Part shown: piece by piece, positions 1 to 8,533 of the stretch | How positions within the stretch are numbered: the stretch's first letter is position 1 | Layout: every line of letters starts with the position of its first letter | Source: Roseococcus sp. SYP-B2431 | GTDB lineage: Bacteria > Pseudomonadota > Alphaproteobacteria > Acetobacterales > Acetobacteraceae | Direction: 5' to 3' | DNA length: 64,000 nucleotides | Assembly: GCF_004336745.1 (NCBI RefSeq) | Contig: NZ_SJXD01000025.1 | Location: forward strand, 496,001 to 560,000 | Made by a program: the position numbers and the translations under genes | The notes under the pieces: generated by a model | What the model saw: only the letters and a program-made list of their open reading frames with translations | Told to the model about the DNA's origin: nothing | The model's database searches: none

Positions 1-405
1 CGTGGCCGTGACGAAGAGCGGGTCGGTCAGCCGCTCCGGCAGGACCAGCGAGAGCAGGGTCGCCGCGCCCACCAGCCCGCCCAGCAGCCAGGTGAGCTTC
101 GCCTTCCCGGTCGCCCACCAGGGCTTCTCCGCCTCGGCCGGGTCGTCATGGCCGTGATGCGAATGGCCCTGGTGCTCGTCGGGGGCCGCCGCCGTGGCCA
201 GCGGCGTCGCGGTGAAGCCGAGGGCCGCCACCTGGCGTTCCACCTCCTCCGGCCGGGCGGTGGACAGCGAGGCGGTCAGGCGCTCCGCCATCAGGTTCAC
301 CTCGATCCCCGAGATGCCCGGCATCTTCTCGAGCGCGCGGGTGAGGCTGGCCACGCAGCCCGCGCAGTCCATGCCCTCCACGCGCCAGACCAGCTTTTCC
401 GACAT
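1..405 (-). CDS. Heavy-metal translocating P-type ATPase, N-terminal part (runs off the window)
   Basis: Only the first 135 residues are in the window. Residues 1-65 are an HMA metal-binding domain with the GMDCAGC motif (Cys14 and Cys17). A His/Asp-rich stretch at residues 78-88 (HQGHSHHGHDD) follows, and the first membrane segment lies at about 105-122. The ATG at 405 has GGAG upstream. In the P1B family a single HMA domain plus a His-rich linker is common in Zn/Cd/Pb exporters (ZntA/CadA) and less typical of CopA, but the specificity motifs (CPC/CPH/SPC) lie outside the window. Substrate is therefore inferred. The gene is transcribed divergently from the Bug receptor at 597. Confidence 0.88.
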   Translation of the reverse strand, partial: MSEKLVWRVEGMDCAGCVASLTRALEKMPGISGIEVNLMAERLTASLSTARPEEVERQVAALGFTATPLATAAAPDEHQGHSHHGHDDPAEAEKPWWATGKAKLTWLLGGLVGAATLLSLVLPERLTDPLFVTAT

Positions 406-596
406 CGGCGAAACTCCGGGAGAACCCAAGCCTCCCTTAATTGGTGGCGCAAGGCCATGTCCGCCAGGAGCTCCGGCGCCGCCGGGACCTCTGCGGCGAA
501 GCCGCGAGCCGTGGGCGTTCCCTCCGGCATTCCTCTCGACTAGGCTGGGAGCGCCGCAACGTCTCCGGCCTCGTGAAGGCGCTCTCGGAACAGCCC

Positions 597-1571
597 ATGA
601 TCCATCCCTCCCGTCGCGCCCTGGGTCTCGGCGCGGCCGCCCTGCCCATGACGGCCCGGGCGCAGGCGGCCTGGCCCACGCGCCCGGTGCGCCTCGTCGC
701 GGCCTTTGCCGCCGGAGGCGGGGTGGACCTGCTCGCCCGGATCGTGGGCGCCCAGTTCGAGCGCGGCTTCGGCCAGCCCTTCCCGGTGGACAACCGCACG
801 GGAGCGGGCGGGCAGGTCGGCACCGACGTTGTCGCGAAGGCGCCGGCGGACGGGTATACGCTGCTCGCCACCTCCTCGGCCGCGCATGGCGTGGCGCCGG
901 GGCTCTATCCGAACCAGCCTTATGACGCGATCCGTGACTTCACGCATATCGGGCTGATTGCCAGCGGCCCCATCGCCTTCCTGGTGAATGCCCGGTCGCC
1001 CTATCGCACGCTGGCCGATTTCATCGCCGCGGCCAGGGCAAAGGGCGCGCCGATGACCTTCGGCTCGGGCGGGACGGGCAGCCTCGCCCATCTCACGGGC
1101 GAGATGGTCCATCGCCGCCTCGGCATCGAGATGACGCATGTGTCCTATCGCGGCAGCGCGCCGGCGCAGGCGGATCTGGTCGCGCGCAACATCGATGCCA
1201 TCCTGGACAACCTCTCGACGCATGCGGCGCTGATCCGGGCGGGAACGCTGCGGGTGCTGGCGGTGGCCTCGCGCGAGCGCACCCCCGGCGCCCCGGACGC
1301 GCCGACCTTCGCCGAGCTCGGCTATCCGGATCTTGTCGCCGCGGCCTGGTTCGGCCTCTGCGGCCCTGCGGGGATGGCGCCGCCGCTCGTGGCGCGGCTG
1401 AACGCGGCCCTGCGGGAGGCGACGGCCAAGCCCGAGGTGCAGGCGCAGATCGAGCAGCTCGGCCTGCGCGCGGAAGGCGGCATGTCGCCCGCGGAATACG
1501 GCGCCTTCGTCGCGGGCGAGGTGGCGCGCTGGCGCGAGGTGGTGCGGATCGCCGGGGTCAGGATCGAATAG
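597..1571 (+). CDS. Bug-family tripartite tricarboxylate transporter substrate-binding protein
   Basis: A periplasmic solute receptor of 324 residues, the usual size for the TctC/Bug family. The ATG at 597 gives a signal peptide with a twin-arginine-like SRRALG start and an ARAQA cleavage region; the open frame extends further upstream but that part looks non-coding. Family hallmarks are WPTRPVRLV near the mature N-terminus, NRTGAGGQVG at about residue 60, and the MTFGSGGTGS and YRGSAPA loops. No TctA or TctB membrane genes lie nearby, so it is an orphan receptor, as is common in Bordetella and Roseomonas. The ligand, probably a carboxylate, cannot be read from the sequence. It is convergent with the M20 hydrolase gene, and a hairpin separates them. 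Confidence 0.93.
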   Translation: MIHPSRRALGLGAAALPMTARAQAAWPTRPVRLVAAFAAGGGVDLLARIVGAQFERGFGQPFPVDNRTGAGGQVGTDVVAKAPADGYTLLATSSAAHGVAPGLYPNQPYDAIRDFTHIGLIASGPIAFLVNARSPYRTLADFIAAARAKGAPMTFGSGGTGSLAHLTGEMVHRRLGIEMTHVSYRGSAPAQADLVARNIDAILDNLSTHAALIRAGTLRVLAVASRERTPGAPDAPTFAELGYPDLVAAAWFGLCGPAGMAPPLVARLNAALREATAKPEVQAQIEQLGLRAEGGMSPAEYGAFVAGEVARWREVVRIAGVRIE

Positions 1572-1612
1572 GCCGGAACGGCGCCGGGGCGCGGGGCCCC
1601 GGTGGACGGGTG

Positions 1613-1635
1613 CGAGGGGGGCGAAGCCCCCCTCG
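1613..1635. terminator. Perfect GAA-loop hairpin between convergent genes
   Basis: A 10-bp perfect inverted repeat (CGAGGGGGGC / GCCCCCCTCG) with loop GAA sits between the convergent stops at 1571 and 1638. It probably works as a bidirectional terminator, although no strong T-tract follows on either side. The same GCGAAGC loop occurs at 7701-7724 and 12208-12228. Confidence 0.6.
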
Positions 1636-1637
1636 TC

Positions 1638-3239
1638 TCAGAGTTCCTCGCCGGCGCCGGTTCCGCTGACCGGCGTGGGGATGCACCATTCCTCGCCGCG
1701 CGCCGTCGAGACGTATTCCGGCCACCAGAGATCGACCGGCGGCACGAAGTCCTTCGGCAGGAGCGGGCCCACCCATTTGCCGCCGCCGACGCCGCCGCCC
1801 GTGCGCTCCTTGAACTCCGCCTGCGCGGCTGCGAGCGCCTCCGGCAGGGTCGCGAGGTCGACCAGCGTCAGCGCCATCGTCTTGCCGGCGACGAACATGC
1901 CCGGGTCGATCGCGGCGGGCAGGCCGCCCAGCGCGTTGAAGGCCCAGTTCGGATAAGCATAGCCCTTGGTCGGCGGGCGCATGCGCGGGCGCGCGGCCAG
2001 CAGGCGCACCGTCGGCGCGTGCCAGGAATATTCGACATAGTCGTCGGCGCTGAGATGCTTCTGCCAGGCGGGCAGGCCGCCGCGCAGCCGGGCTTCGTTC
2101 TCCTCGGGCGGCATCAGGCGCGTCACCGTCTCGATGAAGGGATCCTCCATGGGCTCGAGGCCCAGGTTCTTCTGGATCGCGCGGCCGAACTCCAGCGCCT
2201 CCTCCGAATAGGCCGGCGCGCCCACGGCCTGGAGGTTCTTCCAGGTGAGGTCGGTCATCGCCTGGTTGGGCAGGCCGACGCGCGTTTTGGTCACCCAGCG
2301 CACATGGGCCTTGCAGCCCGTCATCGCCGCGACATGCTTCGCGTTGTTCGCCAGCACGCGCCAGATCTGCTCCTGGATGCCGAGCGCGGAGGAGCGCCAG
2401 GAATACTGGATCTGCGAGAAGCGCGGCGGCAGGTTGTCCGAGGTCGCGCCGCCGTCGCCGAGCACGAATTCGTTCAGCGTCCAGGAGCCGGCATGCGGGA
2501 ACATCGCCTCCTTGGTGTACTTGGTGGTCGTGTACATCAGGCACAGCGCGTCGAGCGCGCCGGGGCAGCGGGCCTGGGCATGCGCGCCCTCGATGGGCAC
2601 CAGCGTCGGGTCGATCCAGGTCTCGGGCGAGGTCGCCTCGAAGCTGATCACCGCGCTCCAATAGGCGCCGAAATGCGTCTCGCCGGTGACGGTGTTGTAG
2701 GGCCAGGGATGCCAGACGACGGCGGCGTCCATGTCGTCGAAATAGCCCTTGGCCGCGTGGATGGGCTTGGAGCCGCAGACCTTCTCGGCCGGCTCGCCGA
2801 AGAGCTTCAGCGTGCCCGCCACGCCGTGCTGCTGCATGGCGGCCTTGGCGCCGAGGATGCCCGTCAGCGCGGCCGTGCCGAGCATCGAATGCGGGTCGGT
2901 ATGGCCGGCAGCATAGGGGTGCACGCCCTCGCGCGGGGCCTGGTAGGGCACGACCTGCTGCGAATTGCCGGGCACCGCGTCGTATTCGGAGAAGCTGGCC
3001 AGCACCGGCCCGCCGCTGCCCTGCGTCCACTTGGCGGCGAAGGCGGTCGGCATGTCGCCTGAGCCTTCCTCGACCTCGAAGCCCTCGGCGCGCAGCAGCT
3101 CCACATAGTCGCGGACGGACTTGTATTCGCGCCAGGCCGGCTCGGCGTAGGACCAGATCTTCGCGTTGAAGGCGGAAAGCCGCTTCTCATTGGCGGCGAT
3201 GTAGTCGAGCGCGCTTTGGCGCACCGCGTCGTTGGCCAT
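1638..3239 (-). CDS. M20-family amidohydrolase, AbgB-like
   Basis: A 533-residue zinc amidohydrolase/peptidase of the M20D group, most like AbgB (p-aminobenzoyl-glutamate hydrolase subunit B) and related aminoacyl hydrolases. Visible features are the ASFSEYDAVPG metal-ligand segment (residues about 80-90), the GHTDPHSML segment, and GEPAEKVCGSKP, which carries the catalytic and metal-ligand glutamates. The ATG at 3239 has GAGGAA about 8 nt upstream. Next upstream on the same strand is a peptide-type binding protein (start 4901), so uptake followed by hydrolysis of an amide or acyl-amino acid is plausible but inferred. No partner AbgA subunit is present. Confidence 0.9.
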   Translation of the reverse strand: MANDAVRQSALDYIAANEKRLSAFNAKIWSYAEPAWREYKSVRDYVELLRAEGFEVEEGSGDMPTAFAAKWTQGSGGPVLASFSEYDAVPGNSQQVVPYQAPREGVHPYAAGHTDPHSMLGTAALTGILGAKAAMQQHGVAGTLKLFGEPAEKVCGSKPIHAAKGYFDDMDAAVVWHPWPYNTVTGETHFGAYWSAVISFEATSPETWIDPTLVPIEGAHAQARCPGALDALCLMYTTTKYTKEAMFPHAGSWTLNEFVLGDGGATSDNLPPRFSQIQYSWRSSALGIQEQIWRVLANNAKHVAAMTGCKAHVRWVTKTRVGLPNQAMTDLTWKNLQAVGAPAYSEEALEFGRAIQKNLGLEPMEDPFIETVTRLMPPEENEARLRGGLPAWQKHLSADDYVEYSWHAPTVRLLAARPRMRPPTKGYAYPNWAFNALGGLPAAIDPGMFVAGKTMALTLVDLATLPEALAAAQAEFKERTGGGVGGGKWVGPLLPKDFVPPVDLWWPEYVSTARGEEWCIPTPVSGTGAGEEL

Positions 3240-3305
3240 GTCTCGTTCCTCTTGATGAATGATGCGGGGCCCGCCGGATGCGCATCCGGCGGGCCCTCAC
3301 CTGCC

Positions 3306-4901
3306 TCAGGCCTGGCGACGGACGTTCCAGAAGGTGCAGAAGCCCGGATTCACGTCGCGGATGTCCGAACGGAAGGCGGTCGGCATCAGGTACTGGCCGG
3401 TCGGGTAATAGGGCACCTCGCGCATCGCCTCGACCTGGATGTCGCGGCAGATCGCCTGCTGGCTGGCGAGGTCGGGCGCCTCGAACCAGGCGTTCCGCAG
3501 TTCCTCGATCCTGGGCATTGTGGCCCAGCCGCCATAGCCAGCATCGCCGTTGCCGCGCAGCGCGATATGGCCCGCGGGGTTCAGCCAGTCGGTGCCCACC
3601 CAATTTGTCACGAAGGCGCTCCAGCCGCCCTCGGAGACGGGTCCGCGACGGTTGCGGCGCTGGAGCATGGCGTTGAACTCGACCGAGTAGACCTCGACGT
3701 TCATGCCCGCGCGCTGGAGGCTGTCGACCACCACGGGGCCCACGAGCGCGTTGGGCTCGGAGGTCGAGGGGATCATGAACAGCACTTTCTCGCCGTTATA
3801 GCCCGCGGCCTGGAGGTCGGCCCGGGCCTTCTCGACGTTGCGCAGGCCCATCAGGGGTTCGAGCCCGGCGGTGGAGGCCATCGGCGTGCCGTGGCCGAAG
3901 AAGCCGAGCGGCGTGTTGTAGAGGCTGGTCTCGGCCGGACCCACGAGCGCCTGCATGTAGGACACCTGGTCGATCACGCTCCAAAGCGCGCGGCGGATCG
4001 CGGGGTTGTTGAAGGGCGCCTGGGTGTGGTTCACGCGCACCATGCCCACGAAGCCGGTGGGATCGAGCACGCGGACCTGGACACGGCGGTTGCGGCGCAT
4101 CAGCGGCAGCAGGGCGTGGAAGGCGTATTCCTGCCAGTCGGCCTCGCCTGCCAGCAGCGCATTGGTCGCCGTCGCGCTGTCGGGCATCACGGTCCATTCG
4201 ACGCGGTCGAAGTTCACGACCTTGGGGCCGGCCGTCCACTCGCGGGGGCCGTCGCGGCGGGGCACGTAGCCTTCGAACTTCGTATAGACCACGCGGGCGC
4301 CCGGGATGCGCTCATCGGCCTTGAAGCGGAACGGACCGGAGCCGATGATCTCGGGCACCTGGCGGAAGGGGTCGGTATTGGCCAGGTGCTCCGGCATCAT
4401 GGCGCAGACCGGCACCGAGGCCTTGCCGAGCGCGAGGGGCAGGAGCGGGAAGGGGCGCTTCAGGCGGAAGCGGATGGTCCGGTCGTCGGGCGCGCTGAGC
4501 TCTTCCGTCACGGCCATCAGGGCCTCGCCGAAGGGATCGCGCTTGGCCCAGCGCCTGATGCTGGCCACGCAGTCGCGCGCCGTCACCTTCTCGCCATTGT
4601 GCCACAGCAGGCCGTCGCGCAGCGTGAGGTTCCACAGCCTGCCGTCGTTCTCGACGGTGTGGCCGTCCACCATCTGCGGCACGGCCTGGAACTTGCTGTC
4701 CATGCCATAGAGCGTGTCGAAGACCATGTAGCCATGGTTGCGGCTGATATAGGCCGTGGTGGTGACCGGATCGAGCGTGACCAGGTCCTGCTGGGGCGTG
4801 AACTTCAGCGTGGTGGCGGATTGCGCGCGGGCGGCGGAAGGGGCGGCCAAGGGGGATGTGAGGGCCGCGCCGGTGGCCGCGAGCAGGCTGCGTCTTTGCA
4901 T
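3306..4901 (-). CDS. ABC transporter substrate-binding protein, SBP_bac_5 (peptide/nickel type)
   Basis: A periplasmic binding protein of 531 residues, normal for the DppA/OppA/NikA family. The N-terminus is RRSLLAATGAALTSP followed by ARAQ, a possible Tat-type signal. The mature part has the family's LDPVTTTAY start, YGMDSKFQ, the DGLLWHNGEKVTARDCVAS motif and GSGPFRF. The ATG at 4901 is preceded by GAGGAG; a longer frame runs upstream of it without coding character. No permease or ATPase gene accompanies it. It lies about 66 bp upstream of the M20 amidohydrolase and is probably co-transcribed. The ligand is unknown. Confidence 0.92.
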   Translation of the reverse strand: MQRRSLLAATGAALTSPLAAPSAARAQSATTLKFTPQQDLVTLDPVTTTAYISRNHGYMVFDTLYGMDSKFQAVPQMVDGHTVENDGRLWNLTLRDGLLWHNGEKVTARDCVASIRRWAKRDPFGEALMAVTEELSAPDDRTIRFRLKRPFPLLPLALGKASVPVCAMMPEHLANTDPFRQVPEIIGSGPFRFKADERIPGARVVYTKFEGYVPRRDGPREWTAGPKVVNFDRVEWTVMPDSATATNALLAGEADWQEYAFHALLPLMRRNRRVQVRVLDPTGFVGMVRVNHTQAPFNNPAIRRALWSVIDQVSYMQALVGPAETSLYNTPLGFFGHGTPMASTAGLEPLMGLRNVEKARADLQAAGYNGEKVLFMIPSTSEPNALVGPVVVDSLQRAGMNVEVYSVEFNAMLQRRNRRGPVSEGGWSAFVTNWVGTDWLNPAGHIALRGNGDAGYGGWATMPRIEELRNAWFEAPDLASQQAICRDIQVEAMREVPYYPTGQYLMPTAFRSDIRDVNPGFCTFWNVRRQA

Positions 4902-5209
4902 GATGGGGGACTCCTCGGCCGGGATGGCGATCCGGTCGGGAGCATGCGCCGATCCGCCCCCGGCGCAACCCGGACGAGGCGGTCCCGGGACGCGGGGAAG
5001 GGCCGGCCTGCTCAATCGGCCGGCCGGGTGAACATCTCCTGGGCAGCCGCCTAAGGCCCGCCCGGGGCGGGCCTGCATCGCCAGCGCCGGATCGCCGGAG
5101 CGCGGAAGCCGGCGCCGCTGCCGGACGGCTCAGGCGGCGTGCCGTGCCTGGACGACTTCGACGGGGCGAGGGCATGGCCGCCCGATGCCGTGGGCGGCCC
5201 ATGCTTGCG
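4902..5209. other. Non-coding gap between the SBP and crp-like genes
   Basis: About 310 bases separate the divergent starts at 4901 and 5247. Very GC-rich, with several short open frames that have neither ribosome sites nor recognisable products. It must hold the promoter of the SBP-amidohydrolase pair, but I cannot place a -10/-35 with confidence. The only strong signal is the palindrome listed next. Confidence 0.4.
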
Positions 5210-5225
5210 TGTTCCGTCCGGAACA
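5210..5225. promoter_or_regulatory. Perfect palindrome TGTTCCG-TC-CGGAACA, operator candidate
   Basis: A perfect 7-2-7 inverted repeat ending 21 nt before the GTG start of the Crp-type regulator. Size and symmetry suit a dimeric helix-turn-helix protein. The neighbouring Crp-like protein lacks the E-x-x-S-R recognition helix of CRP/FNR (it has SRPKVN), so a non-TGTGA/TTGAT site is expected. Autoregulation is inferred. Confidence 0.5.
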
Positions 5226-5246
5226 GGGCGGTGGCATGCTCGCCCC

Positions 5247-5924
5247 GTGGCCGAACCCCAGGACATCCGCCGCGCGATCGACCGGTCGCCGCTGCTCGCC
5301 GACGTGCCGGAGGGCCCCAGGGCAAGGCTGGCCGCGGCCGCGCGACGCGTGCGCTACGCCGCGGGCGCGCCGATCTTCCGCCGGGGCGATGCGGGCGAGG
5401 GGATGCTGCTTGTGCTGGACGGGCTGGTGCGCCTCCACCTTTCCACCCCCGCCGGGCGCGAGATGACGATCGGCCTGGCCGGCGCGGGCGAGCCGGTCGG
5501 CGAGATCGCGCTGATCGACGGCGAGCCGCGCAGCGCCGACGCCACCGCGCTCACCCCCGTCGCCGCGCTGCTGCTCCGCCACGCCGAGGCGAAGGCGATC
5601 CTCCGCGAGGAGCCGGAGCTGGCGTTGGCCCTGCTGCGCACCCTCGCCGCCCGGATCCGCCGCACCACCGACCAGGCGGAGGCGGTGGCGCTGCAGCCCC
5701 TGCCGCAACGGCTGGCGGGGGCCCTGCTGCGGCTGGCGGCGGTGGATCCCAGCGGGCTGGTCCGCCAGTCGCAAAGCCAGATCGCCGCGCTGGTGGCGGC
5801 CAGCCGGCCCAAGGTGAACCTGGCCCTGTCCGAGCTGCGCGACCGCGGCCTGGTGGAGCAGGCCCGCGTGGGGCTGCGGCTCGCCGATCCGGACGGGCTG
5901 CGCAAGCTCGCCGGGCAGGGATGA
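5247..5924 (+). CDS. Crp/Fnr-family transcriptional regulator with a cAMP-type pocket
   Basis: 225 residues from a GTG start at 5247. An N-terminal cyclic-nucleotide-binding beta-barrel (about 10-120) carries the phosphate-binding cassette GEIALIDGEPRSADATA, with the Glu and Arg-Ser that contact cAMP in CRP. A C-terminal winged helix (about 150-215) includes QSQIAALVAASRPKVN. No N-terminal iron-sulfur cysteines are present, unlike FNR. Its stop overlaps the start of the nucleotide cyclase gene (ATGA), so enzyme and putative receptor are translationally coupled. It may sense cAMP made by that cyclase; this is inferred from the intact pocket and coupling. An ATG further upstream in frame is possible but lies across the palindrome. 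Confidence 0.9.
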   Translation: MAEPQDIRRAIDRSPLLADVPEGPRARLAAAARRVRYAAGAPIFRRGDAGEGMLLVLDGLVRLHLSTPAGREMTIGLAGAGEPVGEIALIDGEPRSADATALTPVAALLLRHAEAKAILREEPELALALLRTLAARIRRTTDQAEAVALQPLPQRLAGALLRLAAVDPSGLVRQSQSQIAALVAASRPKVNLALSELRDRGLVEQARVGLRLADPDGLRKLAGQG

Positions 5925-7687
5925 GGTCCGGCGCGCTGGCGGCGGCGCTGGTCGCGGGCGCCGGGCTGCTCTTCGCCGCGCCCGTCGGCGAGCTGCGCGA
6001 AACCGCCGCCGATGCGCTGATCCGCGCCTGGCCGCGGCCGGATGCCGCAGCCCCCGTCCTGGCCGTCGCGATCGGCGAGGAGGAGCTGGCCGAGCTCGGC
6101 CCCTGGCCCTGGCCGCGCGCGACCCTGGCGCGGCTGGCCGCGCGCCTCGCCGGGGATGGCGCGGCGGCGGTGGTGCTGGACGTCTCGCTGGTCGAGCCGG
6201 CCGAGGGCGACGCGGCGCTGCGGCAGGCGCTCTCCATCGTGCCGGGCGTCGTCGCGGTGCTCGAGGGCGCGCTGCCGCAGCCGCGCAGCCTCCCTGTGGC
6301 CACGCTCGGGGCGCCCGATCTCACCGGGCTTCCCCTGTTGCGCGGCGTGGAGCCGCAGCCCCTGCCGGACATCCCCGCCGGGCTCGGCGCGCTGCCCGGC
6401 CGCACGATCCGTTCCGTGCCGATGCTGGCGCGCGTCGCGGCGCCCGGCGAGCCGCTGCTGCCGGGCCTGGCGCTCGCCGCCCTCGCGGCCGCGCTGCGCA
6501 TGGAGACGCTGCTGCTGCGCGAGGGATCGCCCGTGCTGATCCAACTTGGACGGGCGGGCCTGCCGCTGCCGTGGGATGGGCTGCTCCGCCTCGATCCGCC
6601 GCTTCGTCCCGTGCCGCGCCTGAGCGCCGCCGCCGTGCTGCGCGGCGAGGCGGGAGAGGCGGCACGGGGCCGCATCGTGCTGATCGGCGTGACGGCGCCT
6701 GAGGCGGCGCCGCTGCGCCCCTCGCCGCTCGGCCCTTTCACGCCCGCGCTGCACATCCAGGCCGAGGCGGTGGCGCAGCTCGCGGCCGGCTGGGTGCCGC
6801 TGCGCCTGGCGGGTGGCCCCTGGACGGAGGCGGCCACCGGCCTGCTGCTCGGCCTGCTTGCCGCCTTCGCGGTGAGCCGCGCGCCCGGGCCCGGCTTCCT
6901 GCTGGCGCTGCTGCTGGCCCTCGCCTGGCCCATGGCCGCGCTGACCGCTCTGCGGCTGGGCGCGACGCTGGTCGATCCCGTCCTGCCGGCCGCCGCCGCG
7001 CTCGCCGGCGGGCTCGCCGAGGCGGCGGCCACGGCGCGGCGCCTCGCGCGCGAGAGGGCGCGGCTGCTGGCGCGCTTCGCGCATCGCCTGCCAACGGGCG
7101 TCGCGGACCAGCTCCTCGCCATGCCCGAGGCGGAGCGGCTGCGGCCGGAGCTTCGCCGCGTCGCCGTGGTGATGACCGACCTCGCCGGCTTCTCTGCCAT
7201 GGTCCGCGCGGGCCGCCCCGACGCGGTGGTCGCCACGCTCAACGCCTATCTCGCCGGCATTGAGGCGGCGGTGCTGGCGCAGGGCGGCACGCTGGAGCGG
7301 CTGATCGGGGACAGCGTGCTCGCCGTCTTCGGCGCGCCCGTGCCGCAGGCGGACAATGCGGCCCGCGCGCTCGCCGCCGCCCGGGCCATCGACGCCTTCG
7401 CCGAGGACTTCCGGCAGCGTCCGGCGGCCCGCGCGCTCGGCTGGGGCGAGACCCGCATCGGCGTGACGGCCGGCGAGGTGCTGGCGGGGGAGGTGGGCGG
7501 CTCGCGCCTCACCTGGTCGGTCTGCGGCGATGCGGCGAACCTCGCCGCGCGGCTGCAGGAGCTGGGCAAGAGCCTGGGCCGGCGCGCGCTGGTGGCCGGC
7601 ATCGAGGATGCGTCCCTGCCCGGGCCGGTCGGGCGCTTCGGGCTGCGCGGCCTGGAGGGCGAGGTCGAGGTCAGGCCGCTCGGTTGA
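5921..7687 (+). CDS. CHASE2-domain adenylate/guanylate cyclase, membrane-bound
   Basis: 588 residues. A signal anchor (about 1-22) is followed by a periplasmic CHASE2 sensor (about 25-290), a block of hydrophobic segments (about 300-360), and a class III cyclase domain (about 395-585). The catalytic domain has both metal-binding aspartates (MTDLAGF and IGDSVLAVFG) and the CGDAANLAARL transition-state segment. Where many class III cyclases have the purine-specifying Lys in EKFIGD, this one has ER-LIGD, so nucleotide specificity is uncertain. It overlaps the upstream Crp-type gene by 4 nt and faces a FecR-domain gene. CHASE2-cyclase/FecR neighbours recur in bacteria; the sensed signal is unknown. 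Confidence 0.93.
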   Translation: MRSGALAAALVAGAGLLFAAPVGELRETAADALIRAWPRPDAAAPVLAVAIGEEELAELGPWPWPRATLARLAARLAGDGAAAVVLDVSLVEPAEGDAALRQALSIVPGVVAVLEGALPQPRSLPVATLGAPDLTGLPLLRGVEPQPLPDIPAGLGALPGRTIRSVPMLARVAAPGEPLLPGLALAALAAALRMETLLLREGSPVLIQLGRAGLPLPWDGLLRLDPPLRPVPRLSAAAVLRGEAGEAARGRIVLIGVTAPEAAPLRPSPLGPFTPALHIQAEAVAQLAAGWVPLRLAGGPWTEAATGLLLGLLAAFAVSRAPGPGFLLALLLALAWPMAALTALRLGATLVDPVLPAAAALAGGLAEAAATARRLARERARLLARFAHRLPTGVADQLLAMPEAERLRPELRRVAVVMTDLAGFSAMVRAGRPDAVVATLNAYLAGIEAAVLAQGGTLERLIGDSVLAVFGAPVPQADNAARALAAARAIDAFAEDFRQRPAARALGWGETRIGVTAGEVLAGEVGGSRLTWSVCGDAANLAARLQELGKSLGRRALVAGIEDASLPGPVGRFGLRGLEGEVEVRPLG

Positions 7688-7700
7688 CGATCGGTTCACG

Positions 7701-7724
7701 CCGCCGGGCGAAGCCCTCCGGCGG
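7701..7724. terminator. GC-rich hairpin between cyclase and FecR genes
   Basis: Inverted repeat CCGCCGG...CCGGCGG enclosing GGGC-GAA-GCCC, between the convergent stops at 7687 and 7732. Likely a shared terminator. Little T-tract. Confidence 0.5.
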
Positions 7725-7731
7725 TCCCGTC

Positions 7732-8343
7732 TCAGCTGACCAGCGCCATCGCCCGCGCGATGCGCGGCGCCCCCCAGCGCACCACCGGCCCGAGGGGGCC
7801 GCCCGGCACGGCCTGGTCGACGCCCTCGCCCGCGCCGAGCTCGGCGGTGCCGCCGCCGGCCTGCACGGCGACCCGCCCGCGCTCGACGAAGACGGCGTTG
7901 CGGCCGTCCAGGAGGCCGGCGAAGAAGCGGGTGCCGCGCACGCCGATCCGGGCCCAGGGCAGCCGCACCTCGATGGGCGAGGTGCCGGCCTGCGGCGCGC
8001 GGTCGAGCAGCAGGGGCCCCTCGAAGACGCGCAGGACCGTCCCTGGGCGCGGACCGTCGAGGGTCAGCGCGTCGATGCGCAGGCTGGCCTTCTCGCCGAG
8101 CCGGATCTCCAGCCCGCCCACCAGCCGGCAGGCCAGCCGCGCGGCCAGGCCGGTGCTGAGCGTGTCGTTCAGCAGCAGCGCGTCCTGGGCCGAGAGCATT
8201 CGCGTCGGCACGCCGGTATAGTCCGCGCGCGCCTCTCCGGTGACGGCGGCCACCTGGCCGATGCGTGGGCGCTCGGCCAGGGCATCGCGTGCGGTCAGCC
8301 CGAGCAGCACGGGGGCCGCGAGGGCGCGTCGGGCGACGGACAT
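7732..8343 (-). CDS. FecR-domain periplasmic protein
   Basis: 203 residues: an N-terminal signal peptide (about 1-24), then a FecR domain whose signature PWARIGVRGTRFFAGLLDG lies in the middle. C-terminal to it is the usual VFVERGRVAVQAGGG strand pair. There is no transmembrane anchor or sigma-regulator partner, so this is the periplasmic stand-alone form rather than a FecI anti-sigma factor. It converges on the CHASE2 cyclase, whose sensor domain is also periplasmic. A functional link between the two is suggested by recurrent neighbourhood in other genomes and is inference here. Confidence 0.88.
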   Translation of the reverse strand: MSVARRALAAPVLLGLTARDALAERPRIGQVAAVTGEARADYTGVPTRMLSAQDALLLNDTLSTGLAARLACRLVGGLEIRLGEKASLRIDALTLDGPRPGTVLRVFEGPLLLDRAPQAGTSPIEVRLPWARIGVRGTRFFAGLLDGRNAVFVERGRVAVQAGGGTAELGAGEGVDQAVPGGPLGPVVRWGAPRIARAMALVS

Positions 8344-8533
8344 GGAGACCTCCAGGGTGTCGGTCCATGCCCGATTACAGGCCGAGGGCCCGCGAGTGCA
8401 AATTCCGCGGCATGGCCCGGCCTCGGCGCTTTACAGACCGTTACACTTTGCCCCAGGAAAAAGGCAGCCCTGCCGCGACCTCGCCCCACCGAAAGGGTTG
8501 AAGGGGGCATATGGAAATCCTGAAGGAGGAACC

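Noticed and set aside
3216-5054. A 612-codon + frame opposite the SBP gene
   Set aside because: Antisense of a clear SBP_bac_5 gene; no ribosome site and no domain.
5144-5920. Long upstream extension of the CHASE2 cyclase frame (total 847 codons)
   Set aside because: The extension runs through the Crp-type gene in another frame and is Arg/Gly/Pro-rich; the ATG at 5921 with ATGA coupling is the natural start.
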